Below are positions 46,043 to 56,312 of a stretch of DNA of 64,000 bases, piece after piece. The translations under genes were made by a program, and so were the position numbers. Position 1 is the stretch's first letter. Every line of letters begins with the position of its first letter. The stretch is from Thermothielavioides terrestris NRRL 8126. Its lineage: Eukaryota; Ascomycota; Sordariomycetes; Sordariales; Chaetomiaceae. The stretch spans positions 3,333,501-3,397,500 of the forward strand of contig NC_016459.1 of the NCBI RefSeq assembly GCF_000226115.1. Reading direction: 5' to 3'. The notes beneath the pieces were generated by a model that searched no databases, was not told where the DNA came from, and saw nothing but the letters and a program-made list of their open reading frames with translations.

Positions 46043-48930
46043 CTCGCCATTGTCCAGACGTGAGTCGCGCTCTCATGGCATTTCTTGCCACGTTCCAGAA
46101 ACTGACAACTTAACTCGGCCGTGTAGACGTCTACAAACGCTGAATCACTCGACAATTGGTCGAGTTGCCGTCGCTCAAGCTGCTTTACTACCCGCCTTAC
46201 AGGCTGCGTCGTTCCAAGTGCAATCATATATTCAGACCAGTTCCATTGAACACGAGACCACTCGACACGTTGTTAAGGAGGTACGGCACTTGCGCCCATC
46301 ACTTAACCACTGCACTGTACATTGACAATTTGATAGTCCTCGGACCTCGTCCGGAAGGATATCCATGCCCTTGGTGCGGCCCAGCAGGCTTTGGTTCAAA
46401 GCTCCAACGAGCACACGGTTATACTCCAGGCCCTCCTCCACGCAATGACTAGGATACAGGTGGGTGTATGCGTAGGACTCTTTTCTTTTCACGTCCGCCT
46501 CGCTAACTACCTATCGCCACTTTAGACACCGCCGGAGACGGAGCCTTGTACGAGTGCCGTCAGAAACTGCAATGCCCGGCACTCCGCCGTGCCCACTGTA
46601 TCCGATGACCCCGTCGACATGGAGAGGATCGAACGGGCTCGATATCACCACCAGGTGGTAGCCGAACACTCCTGGTCTTTTAGTGCTGGAGACACCCCCT
46701 CAACCCTCCCCTCCGGCTTGGTGGCGTGGCATGGCACTTCCGCGAGGGTTAAACTGCAGCGAAAACGCCACGAAAAGACACTCCGAGCAAAAGTCCGAGC
46801 GTGGGTCACACTCTTTGGGCCAAAGGTGGTTGAGTTCGAGTTTGCGGTTCGCCTTCGATCCATGGCTTGGCTGTCGCCATTGGTGCAGTGCCGCGTCGTC
46901 GCGGCCAACGTAAGGTCGCAATTCTCCCCAATCTTCCAAGCCTGCAAATACGGAGACCTCAAGCGCATCAAGCTACTGTTGGAGAGCGGCGAAGCCAGCA
47001 TCAACGACAGAAACATCATTGGTGACGGGCTATTATGGGTGAGTGCTAGGGTTTTCTTTCCTTCTCGACCTAGTAACACGCTAAGAGCTTTACCGCTGGC
47101 CCCGACAGAGCCAGCGCCTGGCTCTCCTTCTTGGAATTGCCACCTCGTCCACACATCATCGGCGATGTCTCAGAGCATATTAACATTTGACTCTCTAGTA
47201 TGCTGTTCAGTGCCATCAGGAACCCCGGCCGACCCTGAGCAGTCCGGCGTCGACAGTCGTGCAGTACCTCCTAGACTGCGGCTGCGATCCTAACCTCGAG
47301 TCCAGGTAAGTTTCAGCACTGAATGCAGATCGGCTGCGCACTAAGTCATTAGCGGACTTGCATCTCTGATTTTCTCCCGTTTTATAGGCCCGCTCTGAAC
47401 CTCGCTCTGCGGAGTGGGCAGGTTCAAGTTGCTCGGGCGCTGATCCGGGGTGGCGCTGACCTATACTCAGCGGTTCATCCCCCTCCGCATGATATGCTCG
47501 GCGCTCCCAACGAGGGGATCCTCCGAGCCGAAATAAACCTGCTCAATAGCGAGGACTATTGGCAGTGGCAAGTGCCCCTTTCTGAAACGAGCACGCTGGA
47601 TGAGTGGTTGAATCTGTTAGCGGCTGCCAGTGACGCGGGAAGTATGGAATATGTAATGAAGGCCGTTGACGTTCTGAGATTCCCGATTTCTTTGTCAAAG
47701 ATTGCTGCCTACAGGGCGGTTACAAAGGCTAACATCGAGACGCTGGCCATCCTCCTGCGTCTCCGTGCGGAGGATGGCATCTCCCGAGCATCCATCGAGC
47801 TTGACTTGTTTCAACGCGTCATAGAGAGAGGCAGACTCTTCATGATGCACTATTTTCTATTTCGCGCAGCGGATGAGACGGGAAGAAAGGAAACGAGCCT
47901 CGTCTCGCACACCACGTGGTCAATCCTTTGGACGAGGCTTTTGGGGGACTGCAATTGGGAATTTCAGGAGGTGGAGGGTATTCTGCTTCATTTTCTACTG
48001 CACACCGGGACTGATATGACGGGGATACGTGATAAGTTCTCATTGTTTGCCACTCTCTCGCTGTACCGGAGGGCACCTAGGTGGCTTGACCAGTTATTTC
48101 CACACGAGATGCTCAACGGCCTCGACGCAGCTCAGGTGTGGAGCCTGTGCCGTCTCGGCGAGTTGTTCTGGAACTACCCTGAGCCGAACCACATCGTCCA
48201 CCCCAGCCTCGCCGGCGAGTTGAAGGAGGCTCGATCAGTAGTCAAGATGGACTGGTCACTCCGAGGGTTCGTCAGCAAGGAGCCCTATATTGACCCGGAC
48301 TTCGAACTGGGACCCCGCTATCGGTATTTAGACGAGGAGAGCGATGGATCACTGTCATCAAAACCGTGGCTCCTTGAAACGGAGCGAATCAGCCAGCCTT
48401 TCGACAACAGAGCTTCACTCAATGCCACCGACGTTATCCACGGCTGTCCTAACGTGGACGCGATCAAGGCAGCGGCTAGGCGCTCGGAGGGCAGGAGATA
48501 TTTTCTGCGCTATAATACGGGCCGGAATCCTCCTCCCCTCAGGGAGTACCCTCATGTGCCGGACGAGATCCTGTTCAATGACAGCACACTATTCTACGAC
48601 AACATCTCCACCGAGCAGGGCAGGCAACAGCTGTCCAGGTATCCACTGAGCCGGGCTCTGTGCAACGCCCTGCAGCTCGCCGGATACCGTGCAGACATGG
48701 ACGCCGACGGGGACATCTGGTTTGAGGATGATGACGGAGACCGTTACTACGACGCAAGGGAATACCAGCCCGGCCCTGATCAAGATGATGACGTGGTGGA
48801 GAACTGCCCTGTCTGCCAGAACCCGGATAAATACGGGCTGGGGTTCATTATCCGTCGCGCTAAGATGGGAGAGGCGTTCGTTGACGAGTTCAGGGCGAGG
48901 AGGAAGGAGGGAAAGTATGCGACTCTCTGA
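46043..48930 (+). pseudogene. 3' part of the split Fungal_N/ankyrin protein gene
   Basis: 46043-46047 repeats the target site; host coding resumes at 46048 and completes exon 1 at 46059. Further exons are 46127-46280, 46337-46459, 46526-47038, 47199-47305 and 47388-48930, with introns of 67, 56, 66, 160 and 82 nt, all in phase. Joined to 19176-19591 they give 955 codons. The second and third exons encode helical segments (AVAQAALLPALQAASFQ, HALGAAQQALVQSSNEHT). Ankyrin-like repeats follow: ACKYGDLKRIKLLLESGEAS, VVQYLLDCGCDPNLESR and LNLALRSGQVQVARALIRGG. The C-terminal 480 residues have no recognised domain and include an acidic patch and a CPVCQNP motif. Exons look undamaged, so the retrotransposon is the only visible lesion. 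Confidence 0.82.
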
Positions 48931-50737
48931 ATTTGCCGTTCGCTCATGCCTGGCGTTCGGCGTACTATGTTATGACGCACTCGGGCTCTCTGGGATTCGC
49001 AATGATATGCTACTTACGTTGACCTGGCACCAGTGGCGTTCCGCCAGCGATTGTAGAAGCTTGAGAGTCGGGCTGTTTGTGTCATGGTAAGCCAGCTACC
49101 TCGGTCCCGCATACAGCGAGTGCCTCCGTAGCACGGAAACTGCCAGGTCTAAGTAGGTCGGTGACGATGATGTACTCCACTGGTGAGAATGGAAAGTTGG
49201 TGGGAGAACACGAGATTACGATGGCCTAGTAAGCCGGGCAAGCAGCGGAAATCCGGCAGGGTGCTGTCCGGGCAGTCATAGCCCATCGCGATGCGCGAGA
49301 GCGTGCTCCAGAAGAAATGCAAACCGCCCAGTTCATCAAATTATGAGAAAGGGAGGTACTTATCGCCGTCATCGTCAAGTCTCGCGAAGAACTCGACTTC
49401 AGCGGCGTAGAGACCGCAAATATGGAGTCGGAGTGGACTGGATAGGCACCGGAATCCCGAGCCTGAATCGACTGAGTCGTTCAAACGTCAGAGCTGGGGC
49501 GCCATCTCGGCAACTCCTTCCTGGTTGGAGGACAGACTGGAGCCGTTTGCCTACCAGGCCCTACGGTTTGCGGGTCTTCGACCCGAGTTACTGAGAGGTA
49601 GAGCTCTCTGCATACTCTCGGAGCTGGCGACGTCGCCGCAAAGCACCAGCCGTGGCTGATGAGGGTTGAAGCCGAGTCAGGCATGCTCCTCCAGTCGGAG
49701 CTCAGAAAAGCTGTCGCTTCGCCTGTGCAACTGACATTTCTTAATGAGCTCACAATGGCGTGGCGGTTCCTCTACACAAATTGCTGTCAGCAGGAGTAAG
49801 CCTCCAACTGTTCGTGAACCACAATTGGTCTGCCAAGACCGGCCGATCCTCCGTTGGGAGCCGCTCCGACCGCCGTCGGCTCGCCTGCTCGGCCATCAGT
49901 GGCAGAACACGGCCCACCGCGGTACCGCGGTGAACATTTCAATTGGGGGCCGGGGATGACACGGAGAGTCTTCGCCCCGCCATGTCAGCCGCCGCGGGGT
50001 ATGTGGATCTTTTGGCTGGCGTTTCTGGATTCCCGAGCACTTGGGCTGACGGGCCAAGAAGACGATGCTAAAAATAAATTTCCCTCGTATTTGGCAAAGC
50101 CCGTGGGCTGACGGGTGGGAGCCGAGCTTGCGGTGAGAGAGGATGTTCGTGTCCAAGGTGGCCCTTGCCCTCCACGTGTATAGCCACAGGGAGGACTCAT
50201 GCTTGGGTCTTTAGATCTTTTGCCGTGATAGGCTGGACGGCGTCCTCATTACGTACGGGGCTGTGGTTGAGCCAATGGTGCACCTGCGGGACGAGTTGGC
50301 CCCTCTGAAAGCCAAGCCGCGTAGTCTGAGTCTTTCAGTTGTTCTTTGCTCGTGTTACCCAGTGATTGTCGTGTCGTGACCAGATTTGGTACTTCGGTGG
50401 TGCTGACTTCTTCGTATCAAGCTCCAGTAGCGGCGAACTCACGAATCGGGACCAGCCTCATGGCAATGCTGCTGGCAGCGGCCTGGCATGCGGACTGTGC
50501 CGAAGCAGGCGCAGACTCAGCCTTGAAGCGCCTGACTGTGTGAGCATCATTGCCGAAGCCCAGGTATAAGATGGCTTGATGTTCGCGCCTCTGAAACCTC
50601 GGTCTTTGGATCATCATCGCAACATTCAGCACTTGCATCACAACATCCAAGCCAACTCGACAACATCACAAAACCCAACAAGCAAAAGTCAACCCCACCA
50701 GTCAGCTTGCACCGGCAACCTCCAATCCACATTCAAA
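48931..50737. other. Intergenic region
   Basis: Several short frames occur on both strands, but none has a known motif or consistent splice sites. A stretch around 49540-49620 looks protein-like for about 25 codons (PFAYQALRFAGLRPELLRG) but is closed by stops on both sides, so it may be an old gene relic. The last 170 bp, rich in CAACA and AACC, look like a fungal 5' leader for the secreted protein gene. Confidence 0.4.
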
Positions 50738-51175
50738 ATGAAGTACATCACCGCCGCCCTCGCCCTGGCCGCCTCGGTCCTCGCCGCTCCCGCCGAGAAG
50801 CGCGACACCTGCCAGTTCGGCACGTACCGGTGCACGACGCCTAACACGGGCATCGAGATCTGCGACATCCAGGGCAACTGGGAGCTGGTCGGGCCCTGCC
50901 CGGACGGCACGTCCTGCAACGACCTGCCGCAGAACGGGTTCGACCTGCCCTTCTGCACCGCCAACACCACCGCCACCAACACCGTCAAGGCCCGCAACGG
51001 CCGCGGCCCGAGCCCCGGCGACAAGTGCGACACGCCCGGCAAGTATCAGTGCTTCGGCGCCTACGCGATCCAGGTCTGCGACACGCAGAACAAGCTCGAG
51101 TTCGTCGGCAACTGCCCCGAGAAGTCGCACTGCGACTACATCAACAACATTCCCTACTGCGTGGCCAGCGTCTGA
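50738..51175 (+). CDS. Small secreted protein with two six-cysteine units
   Basis: A single exon encodes 145 residues. The signal peptide (MKYITAALALAASVLAAPA) is followed by Glu-Lys-Arg, a likely Kex2 site. The mature part holds two related units. Unit 1 has spacing C-x6-C-x9-C-x11-C-x5-C-x12-C, unit 2 C-x7-C-x8-C-x11-C-x5-C-x8-C. Both show IE/IQ-x-CD before the third cysteine and a G-x-C-P after it, which supports internal duplication. An NTTATNT linker with a possible N-glycosylation site and a basic RNGRGPSPG spacer separate them. The pattern resembles small cysteine-rich effector-like or carbohydrate-binding proteins, but I cannot name a family. Start context AAAATGA is good. Confidence 0.82.
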   Translation: MKYITAALALAASVLAAPAEKRDTCQFGTYRCTTPNTGIEICDIQGNWELVGPCPDGTSCNDLPQNGFDLPFCTANTTATNTVKARNGRGPSPGDKCDTPGKYQCFGAYAIQVCDTQNKLEFVGNCPEKSHCDYINNIPYCVASV

Positions 51176-53138
51176 GCGGCGTTCTGGATTGGGTTTGGGG
51201 GATCTGGATGAATGACCTGCATATGACTGTTCTGGGACCGCATGGGATGGAAGGAGCATAGATTGTTTGGTTCTTTTCTTGTCACTCCTTTTGGGCATAG
51301 CGGGTTCATTTGTAATCTTGGCTTTGGCGTCCACGACAGATTAATGACGGTCAATATGAGCTTGGATTAGGTCCAACTTTTGAGTTCAAAGTACCTTCGC
51401 ATCCATGGATAAACTCCTTTGCGTCTCGCATAAGTCCGGGGCATTGAGATGTCTTGATGGCGTGCCCAGCCCCCCATTAGGGCATCAGCTTCTTAAAACG
51501 AAGCTTCGATAACGATCTTTTAAATGTGCACGATGTACACGGAGCTAGCCACGAAGGAGCGCTTTGCTTCATTTATCGGACTTTTTCTTCCAATATTTAT
51601 TTCACTATCTTCATGTCTTCATGGAGAGATTTGGCCGCAGCACCTGGCCATGACTTGGCATCAAGCTTGTGTCGGAGGCCCAAGAGCCACGATGCCACGG
51701 TTACGACTACATCAGGCGCTTAAAGACCTTACGAGCTGGAAGATAGAGGTGGAGAAAGCGTGGACGTCGTGGTTCAGGGGACCCACCCTCCTTGTTGTTG
51801 GACAACCTGTAGGCTGGTCTCTCTGTAGCACAACGAAGGCAGTGTCACCAACGTGACGTCATGCGCACTTCTCGGGTATTTTGGGTATCGTGAACTATGG
51901 GGGGACAACATTCAAATGTTTGATTGAACCCTTTGAAAACGACCTCAGTCCATAAATAGACGTGTGTCCTGCCTTCCCGTCATCGTCATCGGCCCCGCCG
52001 CCGCCGCCGCCGCCAGCGCAACGCGCTCGGCACTGAAGAAGAGCGGCTGAAAGGCTTGAATTGATTGACCGACTCCCGGTGGGTTGGTGGGATGGTTGCT
52101 TGACTGCCTGAACCAGCCAATGGTGGCCTGAAATCCCCATTCTCCACTGTAGCCCACCGTGCCTTCCAACAGCACCCGATCGCCGCGTTGTCCCGGGAAA
52201 ACCCGAATCAAACAGCGCGCCCTGAGTTGTTGAAGCCATCCAAATCCGACTGCAACACTGATCAGGTCCGTTGACTTTTTTGGGAAAACAAAGTCGATTC
52301 GACAAAAGCGGCGCCAAAGCAGGCAGTTTTCGTGGGCGGTGAGGATCAGAAGCAAGGCTCGCAACAACTCAAATCCAGCCAACTCAACTCAATCAAATCC
52401 AATCCAACGCAATTTAACTCAATTCGGCCATGTTGGCAATCAAATATGGGCCTGGATTTGAGTTGTTTGGATTGTCTATTTGCCAAGACTTCACATTACC
52501 TGGCACCTCGCAAGATGCCTCCCAGCCCAGAGTACCTAGTCAGCCACCACAGCCACCACCAACAGCCCTGTTTTGCCCCACTCTCGAGGCGTAGCGATGC
52601 TCTCGCAAGCCACGGAGCAACTGATATGGCGAATGTGGTGTGTTCAATCTGTGTGGTGTGTGTATCTACAGGAAGAAAAGAAGGAAAAACTCTGCATGCA
52701 GGATGATCCATCAGGGGGGGTTGTCTGGAGAGCACGGGCCACATACAGTGGGCCCTGCAACAGATGTAAACGGAGCCAGTCATTTAAACGCATCATAGCA
52801 CAACGACAAGGAGGTCTACGTAGCACTGGGCACTCTCGATTCTATTGTACTTTCAAGCGATTTAACTATTCCATGCGCCATCGAGAGTTGGGGAGCTGGG
52901 TAGGCAAATCACAAGTCAACTCAAATGTCACTTCGATATATACAATTCAACTCAAATAGAGCCGTGTATTTTTTTTTTTTTTTTATTTTTCTAACTTTTA
53001 ACTTTTTTTTTTCTGGTTGCGACCCTTGATCAGATGTCTTCGCCCCGTTGCCTGTTCAACGAGTTAGCTCTTCCCTCATCGGCACCTGGGGTGGGGGAGG
53101 GGGGGGGGAAGGGGGGCAGTCTCGGAGCCCACAAAGAG
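51176..53138. other. Intergenic region with short repeats
   Basis: Contents: a CCG microsatellite near 51994-52014, an AACTCAA-rich stretch and a 16-bp inverted repeat at 52363-52467, further AACTCAA motifs near 52915-52960, and two T-rich runs at 52969-53012. I find no gene. Confidence 0.5.
52363..52467. repeat. Short element with 16-bp perfect inverted ends
   Basis: AACAACTCAAATCCAG at 52363-52378 is the exact reverse complement of CTGGATTTGAGTTGTT at 52452-52467. The 73-bp middle repeats the words CAACTCAA, AATCCAA and TTTAACTCAATT. It could be a hairpin-forming miniature element or a decayed terminal-inverted-repeat transposon. No target duplication is evident. Confidence 0.55.
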
Positions 53139-53955
53139 CTACGCGGACTCATGATCGGAAGAAAGGAACTCGGGATTGACGAACCAGCTCTGGATCAGCC
53201 GGGACAGATATTCCAGCAAGACGATGATGGTCTCGCGGGTCGTCCACGGGCGCGTCGACAGCAGGTCGCAGGTCATTTCCCTGCGGATCGCTTCGCGCAG
53301 GAGGTACGTGTCGTCCGCCATCACCCGGACGACGAACTCCTTGTAGTGGTCGATGGTTCGCCCTGGCCGCACGTGGTCAGCGCATGTGCAGATGTTGCAA
53401 CCACCCCGGTGTTGGCCCCGTGGCGGTGGGGACATTGAGGGAGGGAGGGAGGAGAGGGGAGAGGAGAAAAGGAAAAAACTCACACTTGCTCTTGTCCGGA
53501 GGCATGGCGAACCTGGAGCTGTGCTCCCACATGATCTTGACCCTCTCCTCGACCGATCGGCGAAGGTCGACGAAATCCTCGAATCGGCGGATGTCGACGG
53601 CGAAGGCGGGGTAGCGAGGGCGGCAGTCCCGGACGAAAATGGCGAAGTGGTCGCGGGAGAGGGAGCGTTCCCAGATCTCAAACTTTTCGACGCTGGAGAA
53701 GCCCAGCAAATAGGCCATCTCCAGGCTGCGGCGCTCCCAACCGTCAAAGGTGGCGAGGACTCTTCCAGACAGGGTGTTGCGAGTGGAATTTCGCTGTGTT
53801 CTGTCGTAGGAAGATGGGAAGACTCGCTCCAACGCAGTGTCCGGCGTTGAACTGCGAGATGTTTGGTCGTCGTTGGAAGGTCGGAAGACTTGTTGCAAAA
53901 ACATGGTTCCCCGGTTGGTGAGGTCCTTGAGAGATTGAAAGATTCGTCCGAACAT
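53139..53955 (-). CDS. Hypothetical protein
   Basis: Exons 53955-53484 and 53362-53139 with a 121-nt intron (GTGAGT...CCAG, pyrimidine-rich) give 231 residues. No known domain was recognised. The first 90 residues come from degenerate repeats (QVFRPSNDDQTSRSSTPDTA, RVFPSSYDRTQRNSTRNTL) and are Ser/Thr/Arg-rich and probably disordered. The rest is compact and helical: MAYLLGFSSVEKFEIWERSL, FAIFVRDCRPRYPAFAVDIR, RRSVEERVKIMWEHSSRF, then after the intron HYKEFVVRVMADDTYLLREA and TIIVLLEYLSRLIQSWFVNP. There is no signal peptide and no membrane segment. It may be a lineage-specific fungal protein. Confidence 0.6.
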
Positions 53956-54085
53956 AATGTTTTGGGTTGAGTTATGAGACGGGTTTGGTTGTTGGAAGAT
54001 GGAAAGACCCGGTAAAACACTCTCTTCTACGTTGAGCTTCGATGTGCTTGGTTGTTGGAAGACGGAGAAGGGAAATCTTCGCGGG
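53750..54085. repeat. Degenerate tandem repeats of about 60-80 bp across the start of the hypothetical gene
   Basis: On the minus strand the word GTCTTYCCATCTTCCAACRAC or close variants recurs about five times, near 54064, 54006, 53880, 53820 and more weakly 53762, each followed by an A/C-rich tail. The repeats begin upstream of the chosen ATG at 53955 and continue into the coding region. They may mark an expanding 5' region, or a longer N-terminus made from further copies. Confidence 0.55.
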
Positions 54086-56312
54086 CGATGCGTCCCCTTT
54101 TATTTATACCTCGGGGCGCGGACGCGGGACTGTTTCAGCTCTGGCGACGCTCGATGCTGCAGCGTCAATTCCATCTTTTCTCCGTCATTCGTGACGCTGA
54201 ATGCATATGCGATGCAAGAGACGATCCCATGAAGAGGACAGTGCATCTAGGTTTTCCGTCGCGGTGGCAAAACCAACTGTGGAAAATGCAGCCATCGTGC
54301 ATCAAGTTTGCTGCAGAGCGTACTATCGCCCGCGCGTAGACGGAGTGGCAATCTGGCATACATGATATATTCGTCATATCTGGTCCATGTTAGCTGGCGC
54401 GCGTTGCGGCGATATGTTTACGCCATCCCCTGTGTCATCGGCCGGGGCATGCAGCTGCACCCGCTGCAATAGCACCGACGCATGCGTAGCTTTTGCCTCG
54501 CGGTATGCTTTCAAAACTTCCAGCTTTTCAAGATCACGGGACCCCTGGGGCGGTTCGCTGGGCAACGAGTGCATCTTGGCCAGCAATGACGCCGGACTGA
54601 CACCGGACCAGTCTGGCTATGGGAATTTGGGCTGTGGCGGTACAGATATTTAAGTAATCAGGGATAAACATTGTAGATATTCCGGAGCGAAGAGAACATT
54701 TTGGCTAGAACCGGAGCTAACGTGTTGGTTGAGGTCCAACGTCTCACCCTCTGAGTTGAAGAACGGCAGAGTGCCTGAGCCAGAATCTGCATGGAACCAT
54801 TACGGAACCCGAAACAATAGCCAATAACCTGGAGGTGGCTCAGCTCAGGACGCAAGAACCGGACCCTCGCTCAACCACCTCCGTCTGTACTCAGGCGCAG
54901 TTGGCGAGTGACCCAGGAGTCCCAATGGCCCAGGCTAGGCGTTCCGACGACGGCATGTTGCCTAGTTGAGTGCACGCCACTGGGTGCTCAATGAAGACGA
55001 TTGGCTATGGGGCTGTCGGCTGGGATAGATAAAACGCACCAGCTGTGAACCAGTTTACAGCAGGCTTCTTGAAGCTCTAGTTTGTATCAGTTTTTGTCAT
55101 CGTTGGGATATATGTACAGAGTGGTTGTCTTGCTCTCGTCGGTGGACCGGGGCTTGTCATGGCGTCCTCGGAAGTTCCATCTTGAGCGTGGCTCAATGGA
55201 TGTCTTCCACAACCTCGCGCATCACTCAACGTCATAAATAAGGATTCCAATATGATGGGCTGCCTGTAAGCAGTGAACGCGGTGCAAGCCAAGCAAGCCG
55301 TGAGGAAGCACGAAAGAGAACTTCCATCTGGACTTTAGGGCAGAATTCAAACTACATTGTTAACACACGAAGCCACAAGGCCATGGACATTGCCTACTAC
55401 CAGCAGGCTTTGTACGTGAGTGCGTTTCAGCAGGCCGCCGGAGCTTCTAGGTAATTTTGTTGGTCTTTTCGTTCATAGTTTGTTTTGACTCTGTTGCGCA
55501 ACACAACAACAGCCCCACGCAAATCGAAATATCATACGGCGTAGTGTATGTCTAGGGACATCCGTTGTAGGGGCCGTCTCATGGTACCTCTAGGACGTTC
55601 TTTAAGTGACCGCTTGCAATCTTTCAAAAAGAGACCTCATGGCGTCCCTCGCAAGAGCGCTGAGCGTTAATAGTTCTTATATATGCTGCGAGTGTTTCAA
55701 GGCTTCTGTTCACTCTTCTCCGCGGAAACGCGGCTTCGCCGGCAAAGGAGCACAGCTCCATCACGAGATTCCTGGAAGAACTCGGAGAGGTCTGATTAGA
55801 GTTGGCGTGGCAACTGATGAAGCGGGGGAATCAGCCCACTCCTGCAGCTTCCCCAGAGGAAACGGGGTGTCACGAGCAAGAAGGCAAGCAACGAACCGAA
55901 GAGCTGGAAATGCATTGCGAGACTGGTGATTGGAGAATTGCATTCCCGGAGGGTCCACCAACGCCCCTTTTTGGCAAACGAGCGAGCGCTCCTCGAAAGC
56001 GAAGCTCCAGACCTCCGAGGACCGTGGAACAAGCGGTTGGACCGCGCCATGATGGAGTCGTGACGTGACTAAGGGACGGATCCAAAATGCCCCGCAAGTC
56101 GGGGCCGATAGATAGATCGCACCCTATTTAGACGGCCGTGATGATTAACCTTCCGGAAGCATTTCGCTTCACACCTGCCACGTGGAACAGAAGAACAGAA
56201 TTTATACGAGCCACATCATCCCGCCGCTCACAAAGGACCAAGCTGCACAACCTTCTAGCCAGGTTGTAACTCCTCCCTTCCAGTACCACCTGCCTGCAGA
56301 TCCAGCAGCACG
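53956..56312. other. Long intergenic region
   Basis: The left 130 bp hold copies of the degenerate repeat described above. No convincing gene is seen elsewhere apart from a possible two-exon mini-gene at 55383-55555. The right end is the promoter of the P450 gene. Confidence 0.4.
55383..55555 (+). CDS. Possible 36-residue microprotein gene with one intron
   Basis: An ATG in good context (GGCCATGG) at 55383 opens a frame to 55450. A 62-nt intron with GTAATT donor and ACAACAG acceptor (55451-55512) would join it to 55513-55555, ending in TAG. The peptide would read MDIAYYQQALYVSAF and so on, ending ISYGVVYV. A TATA-like GATAAAAC lies about 350 bp upstream. Nothing else supports it, so the call is tentative; chance is a real alternative. 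Confidence 0.2.

Noticed and set aside
49343..49594. Short open frames between the split gene and the secreted protein gene
   Set aside because: Frames are short, stop-flanked and without motifs; a gene relic is possible but not shown.
55606..55929. 107-codon plus frame
   Set aside because: No motif, no splice support and composition like random GC-rich DNA.
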